DNA of 64,000 nt from a virus. The translations under genes and the position numbers were made by a program. Positions 1-7,654 of the stretch are shown here, piece by piece. Numbering within the stretch: position 1 is the stretch's first letter; each line of letters opens with the position of its first letter. The notes below the pieces were generated by a model, which was given only the letters and a program-made list of their open reading frames with translations, did not search any database and was not told the DNA's origin. The stretch lies in the IMG/VR virus record IMGVR_UViG_3300033141_002563, positions 1 through 64,000 of that record, one strand, 5' to 3'.

Positions 1-543
1 ACGCATCTGCGCTGCGCGGAGATCGCGGGGCAGAAGACCATCCTGCTCAAGCCGACCACGGACAGCCGGGCGTTGCAGCTCGTGAGCACGCACGATGGGC
101 TCACGAAGCCGGCGACCGAGGTGGACCCCACCGAGGCGCTCTCTCCGACTGCGCTCGCGAAGTACGACGTCATCGGCATCGACGAGGGGCAGTTCCTCGA
201 CGGGATGTGGATCGACGTCATCGAAGACCTCGCCGACGGTGGTACCGAGGTCATCGTCGCCTGTCTCAATCAGGACTTCCGTGGTAACCCCTTCGGTATC
301 GCACCGCACTTGATGGCGATTGCGGACCGCATCGAAGCGCTTCGCGCGGTGTGCGTGGACTGCGGGAAGAAGGACAGCGCGACGCGCAGCTATCGCACGT
401 CCGAGGGTGATGATCAGGTAGAGGTCGGTGGCTCGGAGCGCTACATTGCGTTGTGCCGTCCGTGTTGGGTGGACAGGTGGGCAGAGCGACAGCGGGATGG
501 CGAGGCCGCCCCGCGCGCGACACAAGCTCAGGCGGCTGTGTAG
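1..543 (+). CDS. tdk: Thymidine kinase, C-terminal part (start outside window)
   Basis: Type II thymidine kinase, which phosphorylates thymidine to dTMP with ATP and so feeds the phage dNTP pool in the cytoplasm. The frame is open from base 1, so the N-terminus with the P-loop lies upstream. Visible landmarks are the Walker-B-like DEGQF segment with the catalytic Glu, the stretch ACLNQDFRGNPFG that matches the substrate lasso region of this family, and a zinc-ribbon pair CVDCG and CRPCW. The Ala/Gln-rich tail ends 31 bases before the next gene's ATG. The family call is firm; whether the enzyme is intact cannot be judged because the ATP-binding loop is not in view. Confidence 0.93.
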   Translation, partial: THLRCAEIAGQKTILLKPTTDSRALQLVSTHDGLTKPATEVDPTEALSPTALAKYDVIGIDEGQFLDGMWIDVIEDLADGGTEVIVACLNQDFRGNPFGIAPHLMAIADRIEALRAVCVDCGKKDSATRSYRTSEGDDQVEVGGSERYIALCRPCWVDRWAERQRDGEAAPRATQAQAAV

Positions 544-574
544 AATAGGCGTACCGCTTGAGAAGGAGCACACG

Positions 575-3500
575 ATGGTCAACCTCGCGCAGTACCTCGC
601 CGGCAGTGTATCGCTCGAAGAGCTTGAGGAGTCGCTGCCCGTCAGCGGGGCCGGCGGCTTGATGCTGCCGAAGCCGATGACGACGCGGCACGAGAGGCTG
701 CAGCTCGCATGGCAGGATTTCAGCACGAAGCTGGAAGCCCTGTGGCTCGACGTGATGGAGACGTCCGAAGAGCTGTACATCGATGCCGCGCAGACCATCG
801 ACGAGCTGCGCAACGTCGGCTTTCAGAACCCGCGGCACGGGGTGCCAATCTTCAAGCGCTTGCAGCAGAAGGTCGCTGCGTACGCGATGAAGCCGAGCGA
901 AGAGCAGAATGCCATCCAGGTGATTGCCGCACGTCTCGGAGCGCTGAACGCTGAGCTTCTCTACATCTGCGACGAGCACGACCCGCAGATGCCGAAGCCT
1001 CCGGAGCTGCCCGCCCGCGACATGAAGACGTGGCAGAAGGATAGCGGCGTGGAGCGCTTCCCCGGCGAGCTGGGGATGTCTGATCCCGGCATCGAGGGGA
1101 TGGAACCGGAGCCCGACGACGAGGATTTGCCTCAGGATCAGCAGGTTATCTCGGCGGAGCCCGGCGAGGAGCCCGAGGGGGAGATGCCGCCCGAAGGCGA
1201 AGAGGTGCCGGGCGAGGAGCCCGACGAAGACGAGGTGCCCTACGATGCCGCCGAAGAGGAACCACAGGATGCGGAGGGAGAGCTTGCAGGAGAGGATGGA
1301 GAGGATCCGCTGGCTCCTGGGGACGAAGAGGAAGGCGCCCCGGTCGAGCCTGGTATGGAGGATCCTGACGGTGGTGAGGTGGCTCCTGAGGATGGAGAAG
1401 AGGAAGCCCCCGACGTCGAACCCGGCGAAGCACCCGACGAGGTTCCCGGAACAGAGCCCGAGCTTGCGCCTGAGCCCGGAACAGAGCCCGAGCCCGGAGT
1501 AGAGCCCGACGCCGAAGCTCCGCCCGGGGCCGAGCCCGGCGAAGAGGAGCCCGAGGCACCTCCCGAGAAGGCGGCACCGGATGGTGAGGAGCCCGAGGCG
1601 CCTCCTGAGAAGCTGAAGCCGGAGGATGGAGCGCCCGAGCCACCGTCGGGCATGGAGCCCGAGGGGATGGAGCCCGAGGGGATGCCGAAGGAGAAGCCCG
1701 AGGTACCGCCGAAGGAGAAGCCCGAGGTACCGCCGAAGGAGAAGGGCGACGAGAAGGGCGAGAAGCCCGACATAGCTCAGGTCGCGGACAAGGAACGGGG
1801 AGACGCGGACGACGCGAAGCAGGACTTCGCCGACGCGGCAGCGAAGACCGACGACGAGGAAGGGGAAGCAGAGGAGGTCGAGGGCGACCCGAAGGCTTCC
1901 CCGGAGAAGAAGGCGGACGAGAAGGACGACGTCGAGCGCGCGAAGGGTGAGGAGGTCGACGCTGCGGCGGAGGTCGAGGGTGAGGACGACGAAGCCGACT
2001 CGGCGGAGCGGTCGCTCGGGCAACAGCCGCGTGACTGGGACACCGACCGCCTGAAGAAAGCCTACGATCAGGTCAAGTCGGACCTCGGGGGCAAGGTGCC
2101 CGCGGACGAGATGCCGAAAACACCTGAGGAGCTGATCCAGCTCATCGCGCCCGACGACGGCGACGCCGGCATCATGCAGCAGGGAGCCGACGCGGACACG
2201 GGGAAGGTTGACCCGCAGCTCGCGCAGTACCTGCAGCGCGAGATCAAGAAGGGCACGCTTGGGAAGGAGCCCGACGAGGATGAGCAGCTCGGGGCTCCGC
2301 CGTCGAAGCCGAAGTCGAAGATGCCCCCGCCTGGGAAAGACATCAAGGCGGCGATGAAGATCAAGGCGAAGCGCAAGCCGGGTCGCCGGATGGAGGGGGA
2401 GCCGAAGCTCGGGGAGACGGTGAAGGCAGCTGACCCCGCGAAGGTGGATCAGGACGAGCTGGCGATGGGCACGAAGGAGGAGATGGAGCACACGACCGAC
2501 GTGAAGGTCGCGGAGCGCATCGCCTTGGAGCACCTCGCTGAAGACCCGAGCTACTACAGCAAGCTCAAGAAGGCCGGACTTGCGGAGTTCTACCGCTCTC
2601 CCGACTACTTCGGGCCGAAGGCGGAGCAGTACCTCGACGAAGTAGCGCTCGACGAGCGGGGCCTGCCCGGGGCCATGAAGGCAAAGAAGGTGCTCAAGCG
2701 TCTGCTCAAAGCCGGATGGGAGATCATTCGACAGACCGGATCGCACAAGATCCTGAAGAAGGCCACGAAGACCATCATCTTCGCGTTTCATTCAGGCGTC
2801 GAGATCGGCCGCCGGATGCTCGCGAAGCTGCAGAAGCAGACCGGCGTGAAGTTCATGGAGAACTACGCGGCGGTTGACGCTCTGCGCTACGCCATCGTCG
2901 AAGAGCAGGGTGACGTGGAGGCGTCTTTCCAGCTGGCAGCGGAGACGATCGCGGAAGCCGTGCGGCGCTACACTGACGCGAGTGATGTTCGTGGGGAGTT
3001 GGGCGTGGTTGCTCCCGGGCGTCCACCGTCCATCAACGTGTTCGCGGAGTGGCGGAGCAACGGCCGCCCGAGCGACAGCTTCGGCTTCACGCGTGTCATC
3101 CCGATCGAGGGGGCGGTGTACTTCGCGAACGCAGACGGCGTGGTCAGCGAGTCGTGGGATATCGACGAACACATCACGAACACGGAACTCGCGAACCGCG
3201 TATATGGCGCTATGAGCGAGGTTTACGACGTCTGCCCGACGCGCGTGACAGAGGATGAGAGGGTCGTACCGGCGCTCTACCGCGTCATGGAGCGAGAGCA
3301 GCGCGGAGAGAGCATCTCCGGCTACGCCTACGGTGGACTCCTTAACAGCCTTCGTTCGTCGCTGAGCATCGCAGAGGGTGTGGCTACCGCGCCTCAGCGC
3401 ATCCACGTGACGATGGCAGGCCCGCGCCGCTACTACTTCGAGTGGACGGTCCCGGCCCCCAAGAAGATCCCCGCTGTTGTGGGGACACCGGACGGCATGC

Positions 3501-4243
3501 TTGCTGAGATGCAGGACGTGCTTGGCGCTGGAAAGCTGGCGCTCAACGAGGACGCGACGGTCACGCTCGGCGGCGCGAGGGTGGGCCTCCTGAAGCATCG
3601 CCCGATGACGCCGGAGACCGTGCGGCAGGTCGCGATGTTCAAGACGCCGACCCGGGCTCAGTTCGCTGCGGGGAAGCTCGGAAGCGACTGGACTCCGGTT
3701 CACGTCTACGTTGACGACGGGTCGGAGGGCTGGGTCGTCGGCGACAAGCGGAAGGACGCGCTGTCGAAGATCGGAGCCCGGCGTATGGGTGTTGAGGAGG
3801 GGGTCATCGGGCTCTCTGCAATAGGTGGTGCCGCGTCTACGGTGTGGTGCTCACCGCCGATCAGCATCTCTCCGTCAGAGGGCTCCGTGCTGATCGGCGA
3901 CTCCGTGCTCGACAGGGACTGCTCCGATAGGGCGTTTGCCGATATCATCTCGACGCTCTCCGAGCAGCAGGACGACACGGCACACGGCTACCTGTTCGAG
4001 GACGGCCCCACCGTCCAGGTGGATCGCAAGACGCGCCTACGTGTGCAGGAGACGGGTGTGGGCGATGTGCTGGTGTCGCCGCTCGACGAGGACGAGGACG
4101 AGAGGATCCGGGAGGCGAAGGCGGCGAAGCAGAAGCTCGACCCGTACGACGTCATTCGTGCAATCGCGAACATGGAGTTCATCCCGCGTGGGCCGTTTGC
4201 GGTCCTGAGGGTGAAGCGTCACGGGACGGGACAAGGGAAGTAG
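575..4243 (+). CDS. Large acidic composite protein with DUF5661-like motif and HicA-like domain
   Basis: A 1222-residue protein of unknown overall role. The start is ATG at 575, nine bases after an AGAAGGAG ribosome binding site; the frame is open further upstream but that part overlaps the thymidine kinase. Residues 1-150 are helical; about 150-520 is a low-complexity stretch of Glu, Pro, Gly and Asp with repeats such as EPEGMEPEGMPKEKPEVPP. Residues about 631-670 (MGTKEEMEHT...DPSYYSKLKKAGL) match, as I recall it, the DUF5661 motif seen in many phage proteins. Residues 701-757 (VLKRLLKAGWEIIRQTGSHK...) read as a HicA mRNA-interferase fold with the catalytic GSH histidine at 724. The last 460 residues are unrecognised. 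LxE-type sites sit at E614 (PKLGE/T) and E694 (VALDE/R), flanking the DUF5661-like part. No HicB-like antitoxin is seen next to it. Confidence 0.82.
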   Translation: MVNLAQYLAGSVSLEELEESLPVSGAGGLMLPKPMTTRHERLQLAWQDFSTKLEALWLDVMETSEELYIDAAQTIDELRNVGFQNPRHGVPIFKRLQQKVAAYAMKPSEEQNAIQVIAARLGALNAELLYICDEHDPQMPKPPELPARDMKTWQKDSGVERFPGELGMSDPGIEGMEPEPDDEDLPQDQQVISAEPGEEPEGEMPPEGEEVPGEEPDEDEVPYDAAEEEPQDAEGELAGEDGEDPLAPGDEEEGAPVEPGMEDPDGGEVAPEDGEEEAPDVEPGEAPDEVPGTEPELAPEPGTEPEPGVEPDAEAPPGAEPGEEEPEAPPEKAAPDGEEPEAPPEKLKPEDGAPEPPSGMEPEGMEPEGMPKEKPEVPPKEKPEVPPKEKGDEKGEKPDIAQVADKERGDADDAKQDFADAAAKTDDEEGEAEEVEGDPKASPEKKADEKDDVERAKGEEVDAAAEVEGEDDEADSAERSLGQQPRDWDTDRLKKAYDQVKSDLGGKVPADEMPKTPEELIQLIAPDDGDAGIMQQGADADTGKVDPQLAQYLQREIKKGTLGKEPDEDEQLGAPPSKPKSKMPPPGKDIKAAMKIKAKRKPGRRMEGEPKLGETVKAADPAKVDQDELAMGTKEEMEHTTDVKVAERIALEHLAEDPSYYSKLKKAGLAEFYRSPDYFGPKAEQYLDEVALDERGLPGAMKAKKVLKRLLKAGWEIIRQTGSHKILKKATKTIIFAFHSGVEIGRRMLAKLQKQTGVKFMENYAAVDALRYAIVEEQGDVEASFQLAAETIAEAVRRYTDASDVRGELGVVAPGRPPSINVFAEWRSNGRPSDSFGFTRVIPIEGAVYFANADGVVSESWDIDEHITNTELANRVYGAMSEVYDVCPTRVTEDERVVPALYRVMEREQRGESISGYAYGGLLNSLRSSLSIAEGVATAPQRIHVTMAGPRRYYFEWTVPAPKKIPAVVGTPDGMLAEMQDVLGAGKLALNEDATVTLGGARVGLLKHRPMTPETVRQVAMFKTPTRAQFAAGKLGSDWTPVHVYVDDGSEGWVVGDKRKDALSKIGARRMGVEEGVIGLSAIGGAASTVWCSPPISISPSEGSVLIGDSVLDRDCSDRAFADIISTLSEQQDDTAHGYLFEDGPTVQVDRKTRLRVQETGVGDVLVSPLDEDEDERIREAKAAKQKLDPYDVIRAIANMEFIPRGPFAVLRVKRHGTGQGK

Positions 4244-4347
4244 TGCTGACAGCAGTCGCGGTGCTACTCGCCGCCTCGACGGGCGCGATGTCGATGCTCG
4301 TCGTGGTGGTGGTAGCCGATCAGAAGAGGGCGCGCAGGTGCAGATAA
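4243..4347 (+). CDS. Tiny putative membrane peptide
   Basis: A GTG-started frame of 34 residues overlapping the last base of the preceding stop codon. It has a hydrophobic N-terminal half (VAVLLAAS...MLVVVVVA) followed by a basic tail (DQKRARRCR), the look of a one-span membrane peptide with the positive end in the cytoplasm. It overlaps the next small membrane protein by ten bases, so the pair would be translationally coupled. There is no strong ribosome binding site of its own beyond the GGGAAG just upstream. A lysis role is only a guess from size, pairing and topology. Confidence 0.38.
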   Translation: MLTAVAVLLAASTGAMSMLVVVVVADQKRARRCR

Positions 4348-4613
4348 GACAGCGGACCGAACCGGAGGACCGCTCGCAGCAGCTGAAGCTCGCCATCATG
4401 TCCGGCAACGTGTGGAGCGACGAGAAGCGTGCAGCCTTTGCGGAGGTACAGCAGGAGATGGCTGAACAGCACCTACCGCAGAGACGGCCGCCGACGTTCA
4501 TCTCCGTCGTGCTCTTTTTGGTCGTTCCGATTCTGGCGCTCATAGGTGTGGGCGTCACCATCACTTCCATAATGCGTGTGATAGCTTCATGTAGCGGCGC
4601 TCCGGGTCTGTAG
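4338..4613 (+). CDS. Small protein with C-terminal membrane segment
   Basis: A 91-residue protein with a GTG start at 4338. Residues 1-50 are polar and charged (RQRTEPEDRSQQLKLAI...) and residues about 52-78 form one long hydrophobic segment (TFISVVLFLVVPILALIGVG), so it is probably anchored by its C-terminus with the body in the cytoplasm. It overlaps the preceding 34-residue membrane peptide. A holin, spanin partner or moron membrane protein are all possible; nothing in the sequence decides. It is the last gene before the promoter at 4654. Confidence 0.55.
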   Translation: MQIRQRTEPEDRSQQLKLAIMSGNVWSDEKRAAFAEVQQEMAEQHLPQRRPPTFISVVLFLVVPILALIGVGVTITSIMRVIASCSGAPGL

Positions 4614-4653
4614 GCCCACATCGCCGATTGCTTGTTTGCTCTCAATTTTCCAC

Positions 4654-4681
4654 TTGATTCTGTGGCCCCATGTGGTAGTAT
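4654..4681 (+). promoter_or_regulatory. Promoter cassette copy 1
   Basis: TTGATT (4654-4659), a 16-base spacer, then TAGTAT (4676-4681), followed by TCTTATGGAGCAAGTGAG. It lies upstream of the GTG at 4720. The whole stretch from -35 through the leader is repeated with few changes at 6006 and 6969, which is the main reason to believe it. Confidence 0.68.
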
Positions 4682-4719
4682 TCTTATGGAGCAAGTGAGT
4701 CAACCACGGGGGCAAAACG

Positions 4720-5952
4720 GTGCTGGTAACAAGAAAGAACCTGTCGGCTGCGGACGTCGCGGAAGTCGAAAAGCGTGTCAAGCGCTTCGCGAAGGCCGCC
4801 GCGAAGGCAGGCCGTCCGGAGGACGCGCCGGCTGTCGAGTCGGTTGTCGAGGGCACGCGGGAGAAGTCCCCGGGCCGGCTGGTCAGGGTCTTCACCGTCA
4901 CGTTGAGCGTGCCGGCCGAGAACATGTGCCGCGAAGGGTACGCGCTCGGCGGGCTGGTTCAGACGGCCTTCAACGAGGACGTGAACTCGGGCGACGCTCG
5001 GATTGTCACGATTCTGGCGGCAGGGGAGAAGGTGGGGCTCGCCTCCGCGGACTACCGCGAGGGTAACCTGCGCTGCGACGGCTGCGGCAAGAAGCGTCGC
5101 CGCAAGACTGTCCTGCTCGTGATCGAGGAAGCGACAGGCCGCGTCCTGACGCTCGGCACCGAGTGCGCCGCGGAGTTCGTTCCCTCCCTCAAGAACAGCA
5201 CGAAGGTGCTGGAGTATGTGGCCTTCACCTTCCTCGACCGCAACCCGGAGACGGACGGCTACGAGCGGTACGAGGACGTGCTCGAACTGGGTCACGTGCT
5301 CTCCCTCGCTCTCTTCGTCTTCGGCGAGGACGGCGGTTACCGCCCGAAGGGCAGTCCGGACGGCTCGACCGCGAGCAGTGTCCTCTATATGCTGCACCCG
5401 CCCGGCGTCTCCGCCAACCCCGAGTCGAAGCGGGCCTACCGCGAAGCAGCGGCGCGCTACGAAGTGAAGGTTGACGCGCTCAACGAGGAAGCCGCCAAGG
5501 TCACGACCTGGGTGCGGGACGGCAGCGCCGGCACGAGCGACTACGCGCTGAACCTCGCCGCTGCCTTCACCCGCGACGAAGTGAGCGACCGGACCTTCGG
5601 CCTGGTCGTCTCCGCGACCTACGCCTGGAAGCGGGAGCTGGTCAAGGCTGCTGAGCGTAAGGCTGGTGCCGGGTTCGGAACCGCCTACGTCGGCGCGAAA
5701 GGCGAGCGGAAGACCTGGAAGGGCACGCTCCTCCGGCAGGCGGGACACGAAGGTTACTACGGCCTGACGACACGGGTCGAGGTCGCAACGCCCGAGGGCG
5801 GACTGCTCGTCTGGTGGAAGTCCGGCTCCGCGCTCGACCTCGACGAGGGCACCGAGGTCACGCTGACCGGCCGCGTCAAGAAGCTCGACAGCTTCAACGA
5901 CAAGAAGCAGACGGTCGTCACCCGCTGCACAGTCAAGAAGGTCGCCGCGTAA
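4720..5952 (+). CDS. Zinc-ribbon and OB-fold protein, probable nucleic-acid binding
   Basis: A 410-residue soluble protein starting with GTG at 4720 after a CGGGGGC ribosome binding site. Residues about 115-145 carry RCDGCGKKRRRK followed by a conserved-looking TGRVLTLGTEC, a four-cysteine arrangement (two from CxxC, one from GTEC) seen in a family of phage proteins of unknown function. The last 75 residues (KGTLLRQ...TRVEVATP... GTEVTLTGRVKKLDSF) read as an OB fold, a common single-strand nucleic-acid binder. I therefore infer a DNA- or RNA-binding accessory role, not a specific enzyme. It forms a single-gene unit with its own promoter and the strong terminator at 5966. Confidence 0.72.
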   Translation: MLVTRKNLSAADVAEVEKRVKRFAKAAAKAGRPEDAPAVESVVEGTREKSPGRLVRVFTVTLSVPAENMCREGYALGGLVQTAFNEDVNSGDARIVTILAAGEKVGLASADYREGNLRCDGCGKKRRRKTVLLVIEEATGRVLTLGTECAAEFVPSLKNSTKVLEYVAFTFLDRNPETDGYERYEDVLELGHVLSLALFVFGEDGGYRPKGSPDGSTASSVLYMLHPPGVSANPESKRAYREAAARYEVKVDALNEEAAKVTTWVRDGSAGTSDYALNLAAAFTRDEVSDRTFGLVVSATYAWKRELVKAAERKAGAGFGTAYVGAKGERKTWKGTLLRQAGHEGYYGLTTRVEVATPEGGLLVWWKSGSALDLDEGTEVTLTGRVKKLDSFNDKKQTVVTRCTVKKVAA

Positions 5953-5965
5953 GCGACTCGCTCCG

Positions 5966-6003
5966 GCGCCCCGGGCTTCAACGCTCGGGGCGCTTCCTTT
6001 TGT
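5966..6003 (+). terminator. Rho-independent terminator
   Basis: An 11-base stem, GCGCCCCGGGC (5966-5976) with GCTCGGGGCGC (5983-5993) and one G-U pair, a six-base loop TTCAAC, then TTCCTTTTGT. It closes the unit of the OB-fold gene and is followed three bases later by the next promoter. Confidence 0.88.
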
Positions 6004-6005
6004 AC

Positions 6006-6034
6006 TTGATTATGTGACCTCAATATCGTAGTAT
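6006..6034 (+). promoter_or_regulatory. Promoter cassette copy 2
   Basis: TTGATT (6006-6011), a 17-base spacer and TAGTAT (6029-6034). The downstream leader TCTTATGGAGCAAGTGAG is identical to copy 1. It should drive the 69-residue gene and the sigma-like gene. Confidence 0.72.
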
Positions 6035-6071
6035 TCTTATGGAGCAAGTGAGCGACTCGAAGGAGACAAGG

Positions 6072-6281
6072 ATGCTGGGTCGGAAGGAACGAGAAAAGGC
6101 GGAGCGGTGGGCGAAGCGCCTATGGGACGGACTCGGCAACTCGGAGCGGCACCAGCTCGGGGACGACCTCGTGTTCGGGTGCTTCGACTGGGGCGAGTGG
6201 TATACGCGCAAGCCCCCGCCCGGGACGTTGAACGCACTCGATAAAATGCGCTTGCACTGGGAGATCATGACGGGTGGGTGA
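6072..6281 (+). CDS. Small hypothetical protein
   Basis: A 69-residue basic, Trp-rich protein (LGRKEREKAERWAKRLWDGL...). ATG 6072 is preceded by GAAGGAGACAAGG, so I prefer it to the ATG at 6039, which lies inside the promoter leader shared with two other genes. No family recognised; no membrane segment. Its end overlaps the start proposed for the sigma-like gene by eight bases. Confidence 0.7.
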   Translation: MLGRKEREKAERWAKRLWDGLGNSERHQLGDDLVFGCFDWGEWYTRKPPPGTLNALDKMRLHWEIMTGG

Positions 6282-6951
6282 GAAGCAACCGCAGGGGAGC
6301 AAGACCCTACGGAACATACAAACGATGGCGGCTGCGATGCTGCCATCGTTCGCGCTTGTAGGTGGCAAGCGCGGTACGAAGGCCGTCACCGACCGCGTCT
6401 TCACCTGTCAGTACCCGAAATGCGCGGCGAGGGCAGCTCACTCGTGCGGCATTGGCAAAAGCTACCAGAGTGATCGCTACTTGGACGGGTGGCTCCTGTG
6501 CCGGAGTCACTACATGACCGTTAGGAGCATGTACCTCTACGACAGGAATTTGAAGCGCAACCGATGGTGGAAGAGCTGCGTGTCGCTCTCTGATGACGTC
6601 GTTCGTGAGGAGGCGGAGAGCATCGGTTTTTCTGACGAGCGGTTTCGCGAGATAGACTGCGACGACGTCATGAACGCCGTTGATGAGGCCCTACTCGACT
6701 GCTTATCTCGGCGGGACGCGTTCATCGTGTCCGAGCGCCTGTTCGGTAGCTTGAAGCTATGGCAGGTTGGCAACAGGACAGCCATAAGCCGTGAGCGGGT
6801 TCGACAGGTCGAGATCGCGGGGTACGAGAAGCTCAAATGGTGGCTGCGGAGCCATCGGCCGGACCTCTACTTGGTGCTTTGCGAGCCGGGCATGGAACGA
6901 GATCGCATGGAGGATCAGATCGTGCGGAGGCGGGTGCCTGAACTTGAGTAG
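6274..6951 (+). CDS. Sigma-70 region-4-like DNA-binding protein
   Basis: A 225-residue protein. Residues about 145-190 follow the pattern of sigma-70 region 4: RDAFIVSERLFG, then a helix-turn-helix whose second helix reads ISRERVRQVEIAGYEKLK from residue 171, almost the textbook -35 recognition helix. Regions 2 and 3 of a full sigma factor are absent. The N-terminal part has a Cys/His cluster (CQYPKCAARAAHSCG... LLCRSHY) that may bind zinc. GTG 6274 overlaps the previous gene; ATG 6325 is an alternative start, neither has a good ribosome binding site. It sits among three copies of one promoter type, so it may activate those promoters or redirect host polymerase. It could instead be an anti-sigma or repressor; the DNA-binding fold is well supported, the role is inferred. 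Confidence 0.75.
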   Translation: MGEKQPQGSKTLRNIQTMAAAMLPSFALVGGKRGTKAVTDRVFTCQYPKCAARAAHSCGIGKSYQSDRYLDGWLLCRSHYMTVRSMYLYDRNLKRNRWWKSCVSLSDDVVREEAESIGFSDERFREIDCDDVMNAVDEALLDCLSRRDAFIVSERLFGSLKLWQVGNRTAISRERVRQVEIAGYEKLKWWLRSHRPDLYLVLCEPGMERDRMEDQIVRRRVPELE

Positions 6952-6968
6952 ATTTCATGCTTTTCTAC

Positions 6969-6997
6969 TTGATTTCGTGGCCTCAACATCGTACTAT
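6969..6997 (+). promoter_or_regulatory. Promoter cassette copy 3
   Basis: TTGATT (6969-6974), a 17-base spacer and TACTAT (6992-6997), followed by AATAGTGGAGCGAGTGAG. A TATAAT reading at 6995-7000 is also possible with a 20-base spacer. It starts 17 bases after the stop of the sigma-like gene and serves the gene at 7031. Confidence 0.7.
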
Positions 6998-7030
6998 AAT
7001 AGTGGAGCGAGTGAGTTACGGGGGCAAGAA

Positions 7031-7273
7031 ATGAAGCGAGCGGTTGTTCTGGTTCTGGTTGCGCTGGCGGCGGTGCTCGGTGAGACGAGCTATCGCATCG
7101 TGGTGCAGGGACCGGTTGCGCTTCAGGTGTTCGTGCTCGTCACGGTTGTCCGGTACGCTGTGGAGCGTGTCAGGTTGGAAGTTACTGTTCGTGGTTCGTT
7201 CGGGGCGGTTCTCGCCGCCGAGTGGGCGAAGACGGTTGGGCGGGAGCCGGAGCCGGTTCTCACCGTGGCATGA
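7031..7273 (+). CDS. Small two-span membrane protein
   Basis: An 80-residue protein with ATG at 7031 after GGGGGCAAGAA. Hydrophobic segments at residues about 4-17 (AVVLVLVALAAVLG) and 27-42 (GPVALQVFVLVTVVRY) suggest two membrane spans, followed by a soluble tail. No family recognised. First gene after promoter copy 3 and probably co-transcribed with the gene at 7285. Confidence 0.65.
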   Translation: MKRAVVLVLVALAAVLGETSYRIVVQGPVALQVFVLVTVVRYAVERVRLEVTVRGSFGAVLAAEWAKTVGREPEPVLTVA

Positions 7274-7284
7274 GAAGGTGCAAA

Positions 7285-7509
7285 ATGAGTGACGCTAAGG
7301 ACGACAAGGTTTCTTTCGCGGGGGCCGCGGAGCTGGCTGCGGAGCTGGCAGACGAAGCAGTCTTCGGGCACTGCGACGGCCCGCCGCCGACTGAGGAGGA
7401 CAAGGCGAGACGGCAGAAGCTGGAAGCAGAAGTGAGGGCGCGCGGGCTGTCTGCGTACGACGAAATGGTCGTGGAAGCCGAGAAGAACAGGCCGCGGTAC
7501 GGGTTTTAG
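7285..7509 (+). CDS. Small hypothetical protein
   Basis: A 74-residue acidic protein, ATG 7285 after a GAGAAGG ribosome binding site. Residues 1-25 are Ala/Glu/Asp-rich; the rest is helical and charged (DKARRQKLEAEVRARGLSAY). No known family. It is 11 bases behind the two-span membrane protein, so likely the same transcript. The 145 bases that follow contain no gene; I see only a short hairpin there (stem ACACA/TGTGT around TACG at 7580-7593). Confidence 0.62.
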   Translation: MSDAKDDKVSFAGAAELAAELADEAVFGHCDGPPPTEEDKARRQKLEAEVRARGLSAYDEMVVEAEKNRPRYGF

Positions 7510-7654
7510 GGCGTGTAGTGTGATAGACCGAAGCATTCCTGCGTGGTACGCTACGATCTGACGGTAGTACGGCATCCCGACACATACGTGTGTGGTCATA
7601 AGGTGCGTGTCTGTATGTGTTAGAGTAGGGTGACAACCACGTAGGGGGCTTTCC

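Noticed and set aside
1090-1780. Repetitive GAGCCCGA-type DNA as a CRISPR-like or satellite repeat
   Set aside because: The repeats are in frame and code Glu/Pro/Gly runs in the acidic protein; there is no spacer structure.
266-2791. Long minus-strand open frame (841 codons) opposite the acidic protein
   Set aside because: GC-rich coding DNA often keeps the antisense frame open. The product is Leu/Arg-rich, has no domain, no ribosome binding site, and lies opposite clear coding sequence.
7510-7654. tRNA or riboswitch in the 145-base gap before the kinase fusion
   Set aside because: No T-loop sequence or cloverleaf; only a five-pair hairpin with a TACG loop at 7580-7593, too weak to name.
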